DNA from: Dissophora ornata
Lineage: Eukaryota > Mortierellomycota > Mortierellomycetes > Mortierellales > Mortierellaceae
DNA: 10,767 nt
Reading direction: 5' to 3'
NCBI GenBank assembly: GCA_025201705.1
Contig: MU617564.1
Span: forward strand, 1-10,767
How positions within the stretch are numbered: position 1 is the stretch's first letter; every line of letters starts with the position of its first letter. Position numbers and translations under genes: made by a program. Shown here one piece after another: positions 1-5,950 of this stretch. The notes beneath the pieces are model-generated. The model worked only from the letters and a program-made list of their open reading frames with translations, had not been told where the DNA came from and did not search any database.

Positions 1-1
1 A

Positions 2-953
2 GCCAACAGCTCGGATAACTTGCTGGGCAATCTGTACCGCATGACAACTAAGGATGGCCACGTCAAATGGGTCTGCCGCCACCACTATCGAGCAGTCTAT
101 CAAGAGGCGCACACCCAGAAGCTGCGTGATGTAGTCAAGCTGACAGGAGGTGTATTTGATGAGTAACTTGGAAGTATCAAAGTAACCTTGAAGTCTAGCT
201 TTGCTGCAGCCGAGTTCTATGAGGCCATCAGCAAAGCGAAGGCTGGTGTTTACGACTTGGATATCGGATTCGGCTGGGATTGCTCCAGGGCTGATCTTGA
301 AGCGTTCGAGAAAGCACTCGAGATGTCAAGTGTGTCAATTCTTCGATTTGATCTCCAAAGGTTTCAAGCAAGCATCACTGGCAAACTACCTTCAACATCC
401 ACACGATACGAAACACTTGTTTGTATCATAGAACATACTAATATGATATTGTTCTATCCAAGGATTTCGTGAAGCTTCCTATCTTGCAACCCAAAAGACC
501 ATCACACCTTCATAAGTTGTCCATTGAGATGACACCTCAATGGATTGGAGTTAGTGATTTTCGAGTACTTGTAAATTCACTCAAGACCAACAGACCTTTG
601 ACCACTTTAAACTTGGAGAACTCGATTGAGAATGAAGAAACTCTGACACTATCAGGGGCACTAATTACCAATACTGCTTTGACCACTTTGGACTTGAGGG
701 GCAACTCGATTGGGATGGAAGGAGCTCTGTCACTGTCGGAGGCACTCAAGACTAACACCACTTTGACCACTTTGAACTTATGGAGCAACTCGATTGGGAA
801 TGAAGAAGCTCTAGCATTGTCGGAGGCACTCAAGACCAACAGCACTTTGACCACTTTGAACTTGTGGAGCAACTCGATTGGGAATGAAGGAGCTCTAGCA
901 CTATCGGAGGCACTCAAAACCAACACCGCTTTGACCACTTTGCACTTGGGGAG
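2..953 (+). pseudogene. Broken leucine-rich-repeat (RNI-like) gene, partial at both ends
   Basis: Two reading frames join into one recognisable protein. From base 2, a frame reads GNLYRMTTKDGHVKWVCRHH and continues to a TAA at 164-166. The same frame resumes at once (LGSIKVTLKSSFAAAEFYEA) and runs to a TGA at 470-472. The continuation then appears in a different frame from about 454 (LSKDFVKLPILQPKRPSHLH), so about one base was lost, or two gained, between 442 and 453. That frame enters 27-28-residue repeats of the form TTLxLxxNSIGxEGALxLSEALKTN, typical of ribonuclease-inhibitor/NOD-type LRRs. From memory, this pre-repeat module followed by such LRRs is common in Mortierellomycota. The gene enters from the left edge and stops matching its own repeat at about 953, where unrelated sequence begins. 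LRRs of this kind usually bind proteins, but no function is claimed for this copy. The two independent lesions plus truncation make it a pseudogene. An intron hiding a lesion is possible, but I see no convincing donor/acceptor pair. Confidence 0.75.
601..953 (+). repeat. Tandem LRR-coding repeats, 84-bp period
   Basis: The word ACCACTTT recurs at 601, 682, 766, 850 and 934. This gives spacings of 81, 84, 84 and 84 bases, that is, four full units and a fifth that is cut off. The first unit is one codon short: its NLENSIEN lacks the residue that the others have before NSIG. Units 766-849 and 850-933 differ at only 7 of 84 positions by my count, about 92% identical, which suggests a fairly recent unit duplication. 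The fifth unit matches up to TTGCACTTGGGGAG and then diverges abruptly. Confidence 0.85.
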
Positions 954-1481
954 TCTCTCCAGCACCAGCGCTGCCAGCATATTCCTAGTCTTACCTTTAC
1001 CCATACCCTTACCTTTACTCATCCTCCTCCCTTCACTTCGCTGGCGACAGTACTTAACCAATTGGTTGATACTCCACTTGTGCTGTACGCGCACGCTATC
1101 TAACCTTTCTATTGCATTTATGGGTACGAGTTCATGGTTCTCGCCGCCCTCAGACCCCTTCAGCTCTTGAGCAACTAGGAACTCTACCATTTGTTGGCTC
1201 AGTCGCCCTCATGGCAGCGCGCCATTGCGGGATCCCATTCTCTTCCGCATTTGTATAAGGACCCTCTGTGTCCGCGGCGGGGACTTTTGTCTCCTCGATA
1301 GCACCCTTTGCGATGGCAAGCTCAGCGACAGCATTCTCCGTCTCCTTGGCAGGCTCTTCCGCGTCCTCGGGCGCGATGCCAGCGGGACCGGGCTTGTCGC
1401 TTTCATTGAGCGAGGGTTCGGATAGAACTCCGAGTTATCGGAAAGGACTGTATTGGCGCTGTAGCCGTTGTTGTTTTCCAT
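953..1481 (-). pseudogene. Decayed 5' coding fragment, acidic then basic, unrecognised
   Basis: On the - strand, an ATG at 1481 opens with MENNNGYSANTVLSDNSE. The best protein-like sequence then shifts to another frame, open from 1434 to a TGA at 1152-1150. It reads as an acidic Ala/Glu/Pro-rich stretch (for example EDAEEPAKETENAVAELAIA) ending near QWRAAMRATEPT. Around 1205 it returns to the first frame after a TGA at 1211-1209 (MVEFLVAQELKGSEGGENHE). It continues into INQLVKYCRQ, a Gly/Lys spacer SKGKGMGKGK, and TRNMLAALVLERL, ending where the antisense LRR sequence begins. The two frame changes are opposite in sign, as expected for one lost and one gained base. The competing reading of the middle part is Arg/Pro/Ser-rich, typical of a shadow of an acidic frame. 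The last part has a faint helix-spacer-helix look, like a SAP-type DNA-binding module, but this is weak. A DNA-binding N-terminus of a transposon protein is one possible identity. I do not recognise the family. Confidence 0.35.
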
Positions 1482-1877
1482 TGTTAACTGTTGTTATAGG
1501 GTCGCGAATGGTTGATAGTGAATCGAGTCCGAACAGGTTGTGCGTGATGGAGATATTGGCCCTTGTAGCCCTCTGTTACCAACTGGTCTCGCGATGCGAT
1601 GTGTGACACTACTTGACCTGGAGGTGGTGGCGACCTAGTGGAGCAAAGGCCCGAGGAGCGGACTCTTTGCCTCCTTTTTTTTCCCGTTACTGTGTATGCA
1701 AATCCTAGTCTTGTTCTTCCTGTCTGCCCCACAGACCAAGGGTGTTCGTGTATTTGTGCGATGTGGCATGGGGGATCTGCCGCCGCAGAAAACAGATGGG
1801 CCTTTCATTCGACCTGGTTTGACGTCCTCAACAGCACCTCTGGTACACTTTATTTGTCTCAACCCACCACATGCGAC

Positions 1878-2570
1878 AGAACCCAGCGCAATTCGTGTTG
1901 TGGTGTGCCCAAGTCTCTGCATGATTCGGAATACCAGGACAGTGTTTCATTGGCGGACCAGGCCTGGGTCCGTAGAGTATTATAACACTAAACTGATGCC
2001 ATCGCTAAGCAGCAAGGCGCTACATCGCCACACAAGGACTTCCGATTGAGCCTTACCTGGGTGCTCATTCTCTAGGGCGCCAGTCCAACCGAACAGGCTA
2101 TGCTCACTCGCCGCAACGTCAGTACCAGCGTCGCACTCGCGCCGAAGTGGATCTACATTACCAAGATGCAAAGCAACGCCCCTAGCACGCGTCTGCTCAA
2201 CGTTCAGCATCTTCCTGTCGCAGTTACAGGGAAGAGCAGGTCCATCTGCTTTCTTTGCCGCATCAAAGACCACGGCAACAAGTCGATCCTCACAAAGTCG
2301 CGTACACAGTGGATGTGCGGCCTGTGCGAGGTGCTTTTGTGCGTGCAGCATTCGGGTCGAAGCTGCTTCTATGAGTATCACACATCGCACCTCATCCTGC
2401 CTTTACTCCATGCACAATTACCAGAAAATACCAGTTCTTTCCACCCCCATGTACAACCTCACCCGGTGGAACAGCATAAAAATCGTCGGTCCCCATCGTT
2501 TTATGAACTCTTCTCTGATCCCGTTCTCGTCCCTGTGGCAATACCGTCGTTGTCACCGTCCTTATCGTAG
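1878..2570 (+). pseudogene. piggyBac-type transposase remnant (DDE tail plus C-terminal zinc ribbon)
   Basis: The C-terminal part reads RSICFLCRIKDHGNKS, WMCGLCEVLLCVQ and SGRSCFYEYHTS. The spacing is Cys-x2-Cys-x19-Cys-x2-Cys-x4-Cys-x7-Cys-x4-His, with the final CFxxYHT signature. This is the zinc ribbon found at the end of piggyBac-derived transposases (Pfam Tnp_zf-ribbon_2). About 70 codons before it, HKDFRLSLTWVLIL (2031-2072) fits the H-x2-FR-x-L-x4-LI tail of the piggyBac DDE domain (DDE_Tnp_1_7). Further upstream in the same frame, RTQRNSCCGVPKSLHD (1878-1925) resembles the domain's conserved T-R-x-N-x-x-G-x-P-K-x-L segment; this piece is less certain. The frame is broken by TAA at 1983 and 1989 and by TAG at 2073. 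Roughly 100 or more residues between the two DDE pieces are missing, as is the catalytic N-terminal half. No terminal inverted repeats or TTAA-flanked ends were found. Bases 1482-1877 show no other convincing coding sequence. The element is dead. Confidence 0.6.
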
Positions 2571-2732
2571 CTTTCAAAAGAAAAAAGAAGAGGGTGTTGG
2601 TTCTTTTTATTGGCGCTGAACCAAAGCTGCTGTGCTGGATATCTGCTGTTGCGTGCTGGAAATCTACCTCGTCTGCTCGCCACATGCTACGAAAATACCA
2701 ACACTGCTGAAAGAGGGTGCTTAAAAAAAAAA

Positions 2733-3126
2733 GGTCTGGAGGACCATGACGGCGAGATATGCCCAGGACCCACGCTTGACCCACACGATGCGGATAGTAC
2801 GTTACTAAAGAGCCTGCTGGGAAAGAGGCACTCGGGTACCATGGAGAGGACGGGGAGGATAGGTTTTTGGTAGATGTCTTCGAGCCCGCTGGGTTAGCTC
2901 ATAGGAACGCAATTTGTAATATAGCGTTGGTGGATACCTTCATTGCGAAGGGGGACATGTCTGCAGAGGATTTTAACCACGTTATTAAACTAGAGAGAGA
3001 GAAAAAAAAAAGTTAGGGTTTATGAAACTACGAATGTGGGCTTCGACCGCGAGTGCAGCGAAGACCCTGACGAAGGGTGGCAATGGTTGCATGGGCCTAT
3101 TGGTAAGCGTCTGGGTGGATACTTTC
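2733..3126 (+). pseudogene. Unrecognised decayed reading frame with two opposite frameshifts
   Basis: Three consecutive frame segments read like one globular protein. GLEDHDGEICPGPTLDPHDA (from 2733) leads to about 2795. A second frame, 2798-3010, gives DRFLVDVFEPAGLAHRNAIC, NIALVDTFIAKGDMSAEDF and NHVIKLERE. A third, 3012-3126, gives VRVYETTNVGFDRECSEDPD and EGWQWLHGPIGKRLGGYFQ. The first switch needs one lost base near 2795. The second needs one extra A in the A10 run at 3002-3011; with nine As the frame would be continuous through EREKKK into VRVYE. The outer two segments share a frame, so the shifts cancel. The second frame is closed upstream by TAG at 2795-2797. I do not recognise the family, and no catalytic motif is evident. 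Alternatives are a decayed gene or a live gene carrying a homopolymer error. An intron at the first switch is also possible, because a CTTGAC about 16-20 bases before GATAG looks like a branch point and acceptor. Confidence 0.33.
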
Positions 3127-3147
3127 AAAAAAAAAAAAAAAAAAAAA
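3127..3147 (+). repeat. Poly(A) run, 21 bases
   Basis: Twenty-one consecutive A residues directly follow the last protein-like part of the decayed frame ending at 3126. Two shorter A10 runs lie nearby, at 2723-2732 and 3002-3011. The tract could be slippage expansion of a lysine codon run or the tail of a retrocopy. No target-site duplication is apparent by eye. Confidence 0.95.
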
Positions 3148-3354
3148 GGGGGAAGGGATGTTCTTGCCGCATTGTTAATAAAAAGCTTGAAAATCAACAT
3201 ATGAGGTATTTTTTTGCCACTGTGGAAATAAAACAGCCCATGGGATATTCCGTCAAACTGCACTTCGCGCTGCAGATGGCTCTAGTTCCACCCCCTCCAC
3301 CATTCCATCCCAAGATATTGACAGCCTTGAGTTACATGGACGATAAATTACAGG

Positions 3355-3360
3355 TTTATT
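3355..3360 (-). terminator. Candidate polyadenylation signal of the arrestin gene
   Basis: The - strand reads AATAAA here, 120 bases past the stop codon of the arrestin reading frame. A TATATAA upstream element lies between the two. The distance is ordinary for a fungal 3' UTR. The cleavage site itself cannot be read from the sequence. Confidence 0.5.
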
Positions 3361-3406
3361 ACTTATTTTTCATGAAAAAAGTGATGATTACAAGTACAGA
3401 AATTTA

Positions 3407-3438
3407 CAGGGTAACAGGGTAACAATGGTAACAATGGG
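3407..3438. repeat. Short imperfect tandem repeat in the arrestin 3' region
   Basis: The + strand shows CAGGGTAA, CAGGGTAA, CAATGGTAA and CAATGGG back to back: two exact 8-mers followed by two related 9-mer-type units. In mRNA sense this gives repeated GUUACC words between the stop codon and the AATAAA. Confidence 0.7.
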
Positions 3439-3480
3439 GAAGCCCGAGAATTATATAAAGGATGTACATGAGTATTGAGC

Positions 3481-5214
3481 TTACACCGACTCGATGACAG
3501 CGTGCACCTTCAAAAAATCCACTACTCGTGCATGTGAATGCGAATGGGGATTGGAGTTCGAGCACCCTTCACCGTAGTTATCATCCAAGTGATCCAAGTG
3601 ATGACTGGTGGACGACGACGAAGAGCCACGATGGCTGCTGCTGGCGCAGCTTAATGAAGCCGATGAAAGTGAGAGGCTAGAGGTCTGACGCTCAGTAATC
3701 TGCTGCTCGGGTCGATCCAGCGGCGCCACATAGTACACACAGGAGGGATGGTGAGGATTGGGGTGGTCAGCCACGACACGTTCATGGCCCTCAGCGTCGC
3801 TGCAGGTCGTCTCTGCCGAGTGTGTCGAGGAGTGGTCATTGTCAATATCATGGTCGTGGCCTTGGTGATGCTCCTCCCACTCTAGGTCCTGCGCGCAGTC
3901 TTGGTCGTGATCCTGGCCCTGAATCGACATTGAGGCTATTGTCGAGCTGACGGCCGCAACTTGATCGTAGGTAGGAAGATCTGGAGTGTACATGGGAGGA
4001 CTCTGTTCTGCATCATACAGTGGTAGCGGTTGCATCGGCGCCTCTGTCAAAAACATGGGTCGATCAACGCTGGGTTCACACCAATCCAGTCCTTCGCAGG
4101 CCCGGTTGTCGCACGAGGGCAGGGTTCGGATGACGATAGGTATATCGAAATTGTGGCTCTCGGTCTTGAAGAAAAACCTCTCGTTCCAGATCGAGACTTG
4201 GACCGAATATGTAATCTTGAGCGCGCTGGATGACTCTGTTGTGGGCGGCGTGATTTTTGGGATCGGCAAAACTAAATTTAATTCACCCTTGGGGATCGAT
4301 TTTCGTTCGTAGTGACAGATGACTTCATCCTCCTTGTATGTGGTCTCGTTGATCTTTGCTCGGATGTGTCTCGACAGCGAGAAATGGCAGCGATCGATCG
4401 CAGCCGCCGCCGTCAACTTCACATGGACTCGTCCTCCTGGCGTCAAATCCGGGTGAGAGAGCAAGAGGGCGGTGCCCATCTTTGGGCAGGATTCCTGAAT
4501 CGGCCCGTGCTCCATTCCAGGGGTCGACAGAGGCATAAAGTTGATTGGCTTGGTCTTTGACTGCCACTTCGAGAGTCCGTTCGGTCGACGATAGTACGCC
4601 GTGAGTGTGTACTGGTTCTTGAGCCAAGGGTGGTCAAATGACGCAGGTAGGTTTTTGTCGGGCAGCTGAACTGTGAAAGGGAAAACGTGGTTGCCCGGGG
4701 GTAGCGTTCCCCATTCATTTTCTGGCAGCGCTTCCCGAGAACCCCACAGAGTCATGGCGACACTAAAAAGCCGGCGCATGTGGTGATCCAGATGATCCTG
4801 CTGTTTTGAGCTTGGGTAGTTCGACTCTCCTCGAAAGACAATCTTGAGCGCTGGCAGGGTCATGGGCTTGTCCAGGTAGAGATAGACCATACCATGGATG
4901 AGATCACTTGGGTAAAAGATCGGATTCGATGTCTTGCGGTCGCCGTTGTTGGCAATCTCGACCTTGAAGAGCTTTGGGATTGGGCTGGAGGCCACGGCGA
5001 CAGCAGGGGCAGGCCGTTCAACGGATCGTGACGACGGGAGGGCTGCAGTAGAGGAGGCCACAGGGGAGACAGCGACGTTGTGCGAGTCGCCGCTATTTGC
5101 ACGGCCGTGCGAAATTTGCGAATTTGGCTGCATCTGGGGCAGGGCTTGTGTATACGGGTGTGTTAGATGTTGTTCCTGAGGCGTAGAGGCGAAGGGTGAG
5201 ATTGGGTCTGACAT
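3481..5214 (-). CDS. Alpha-arrestin (arrestin-domain ubiquitin-ligase adaptor)
   Basis: Fungal alpha-arrestins are cytosolic adaptors that bring a Rsp5/Nedd4-type HECT ligase to membrane transporters and receptors for ubiquitination and endocytosis. The first in-frame AUG, at 5214, has G at -3. An in-frame TAA lies upstream at 5325-5323 with no AUG between, so the product is 577 residues, within the usual fungal range, and has no intron. Residues 1-80 are Ser/Pro/Gln-rich. Residues about 81-224 form Arrestin_N (PKLFKVEIANNG, FYPSDLIHGMVYLYLDKPMT, LPPGNHVFPFTVQLPD, NQYTLTAYYRR). Residues about 239-364 form Arrestin_C (ALLLSHPDLTPGGRVHVKLT, ITYSVQVSIW, NFDIPIVIRTLPSC). Three PY-type motifs follow within 20 residues: LPLY (397-400), PPMY (406-409, canonical PPxY) and LPTY (413-416). 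The tail has a His/Asp-rich acidic stretch (about 434-469) and a poly-Ser region. The substrate, and the match to a particular yeast ART, Aly or Rod protein, cannot be settled here. The next gene upstream, on the same strand, is 1.86 kb away, so transcription is probably independent. Confidence 0.95.
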   Translation of the reverse strand: MSDPISPFASTPQEQHLTHPYTQALPQMQPNSQISHGRANSGDSHNVAVSPVASSTAALPSSRSVERPAPAVAVASSPIPKLFKVEIANNGDRKTSNPIFYPSDLIHGMVYLYLDKPMTLPALKIVFRGESNYPSSKQQDHLDHHMRRLFSVAMTLWGSREALPENEWGTLPPGNHVFPFTVQLPDKNLPASFDHPWLKNQYTLTAYYRRPNGLSKWQSKTKPINFMPLSTPGMEHGPIQESCPKMGTALLLSHPDLTPGGRVHVKLTAAAAIDRCHFSLSRHIRAKINETTYKEDEVICHYERKSIPKGELNLVLPIPKITPPTTESSSALKITYSVQVSIWNERFFFKTESHNFDIPIVIRTLPSCDNRACEGLDWCEPSVDRPMFLTEAPMQPLPLYDAEQSPPMYTPDLPTYDQVAAVSSTIASMSIQGQDHDQDCAQDLEWEEHHQGHDHDIDNDHSSTHSAETTCSDAEGHERVVADHPNPHHPSCVYYVAPLDRPEQQITERQTSSLSLSSASLSCASSSHRGSSSSSTSHHLDHLDDNYGEGCSNSNPHSHSHARVVDFLKVHAVIESV

Positions 5215-5245
5215 GGCTCTGGAAGTAGTGGGTTGAGTGCTGAAG

Positions 5246-5281
5246 CTAGTTGTTTGCGGTTCTGGTTGAGGGTACAAGCAT
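5246..5281 (-). promoter_or_regulatory. uORF before the arrestin gene (11 codons)
   Basis: An AUG at 5281 opens a short frame, MLVPSTRTANN, that ends with TAG at 5248-5246. This is 31 bases before the arrestin AUG and in a different frame. Its context is weak (C at -3), so leaky scanning to the better-placed main AUG is expected. The uORF matters only if transcription starts upstream of 5281, which cannot be seen here. Confidence 0.5.
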
Positions 5282-5883
5282 AGGGCACAGGGAGAGAGAG
5301 AGAGAGGGGTCAGAAGCTGCGATTAACGGTTGTGGTGTTGAGAAGAAGCAAAAAGAGGGAAAGAGGATGGGGTAAAAAAAGGCAGAGTAAATAAGCGCAA
5401 AAAAAATAAATGAGTGCCGAATGACACAATAGCATGGAAAAAAGGTTAAATCTCCTCACGGGCAGCACATGGACTATGGACTGTAGTCGCTGTCTGTCGG
5501 CTGTCTCTGTTGGTGTGTCCATATTTGCTCCTCCCGCTGTACTACTCTGTTATGCATCGTCGTTGAATCTTGCGACCTGTCTTTTGTCCCCTAACAAAAC
5601 CATATATTTTCTTCTTGTACTCCTCCCGCCCCTCGTTTGTGTTTTCTGAAAGTGAGCGATTTAATGAAAAACGACGGCTGCAAGATGTCGATTTCTCTCT
5701 GAGATGAAGGCAGAGCAAGGCGAGAGGGGCGAAGTCAGTTGCTGCAACCACGACGTCGTAATAATACTGATCTTGGGATTGCAAGGGCTGTGATATTTTT
5801 TTGATGGATGCCAGCGCTGGTCTGAGTTGAGCGGAGTGGAGAACGGAGTGGGGAAAAGAAGACAGTCGAGAGAGAGAGATCCC

Positions 5884-5910
5884 CTGTAAACACTGTAAAC
5901 ACTGTAAACA
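5884..5910. promoter_or_regulatory. Three tandem forkhead-type sites (CTGTAAACA x3)
   Basis: CTGTAAACA is repeated three times without a break or mismatch, at 5884, 5893 and 5902. Each copy contains TGTAAACA, the classical forkhead recognition word (core GTAAACA). The array lies about 670-697 bases upstream of the arrestin AUG. The 9-base period places successive sites slightly less than one helical turn apart. The motif match is direct; binding by a forkhead factor is inferred. Confidence 0.6.
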
Positions 5911-5912
5911 CT

Positions 5913-5924
5913 ATTGGCACCAAT
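5913..5924. promoter_or_regulatory. Inverted CCAAT-box pair
   Basis: The sequence ATTGGCACCAAT places one CCAAT box on each strand, separated by two bases. It starts two bases after the forkhead-type array. CCAAT boxes are bound by the Hap2/3/5 (NF-Y) complex across fungi. Two facing boxes so close together could probably not both be filled at once. Confidence 0.5.
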
Positions 5925-5950
5925 GGTAATACTGGCGGAAATTCATGTCA

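Larger units (their letters stand above)
3148..3480. other. Probable 3' untranslated and spacer region of the arrestin gene
   Basis: No convincing gene is seen here. In the - strand sense it follows the arrestin stop codon. It holds a TATATAA element (near 3450-3456), a run of short repeats, a UGUAAAUU word resembling a Pumilio/PUF site (3408-3401), and an AATAAA at 3360-3355. The left part, 3148 to about 3340, is AT-rich and not assigned. Confidence 0.55.
5282..5950 (-). promoter_or_regulatory. Upstream region of the arrestin gene
   Basis: This stretch has no convincing gene on either strand. Next to the start it is pyrimidine-rich in the sense of the gene, including a (GA)7 microsatellite on the + strand at 5292-5305, as often seen in fungal 5' leaders. 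An exact 10-base palindrome, ACGACGTCGT (5750-5759), has an ACGT core of the kind bound by bZIP factors. The distal end carries the forkhead-type array and the CCAAT pair listed separately. No clear TATA box could be fixed. Confidence 0.55.

Noticed and set aside
537..952. Left part of a 217-codon - strand frame across the LRR repeats
   Set aside because: This portion is simply the antisense of the LRR units (repeated KVVKVVLVLSASDS-type words). Only the part right of 953 has independent coding character.
1056..1067. 12-base palindrome AACCAATTGGTT
   Set aside because: It lies inside the decayed - strand coding fragment (INQLVK codons) and is short enough to be chance. No second copy or flanking structure was seen.
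1484..2988. TTAA words near the piggyBac remnant as possible insertion sites
   Set aside because: TTAA occurs several times (for example 1484, 2971, 2985), but no pair is flanked by matching terminal inverted repeats, so element ends cannot be claimed.
5215..5277. 21-residue N-terminal extension of the arrestin frame starting at a TTG
   Set aside because: There is no in-frame AUG upstream of 5214, and a eukaryotic TTG start is unlikely. The AUG at 5214 has a good context.
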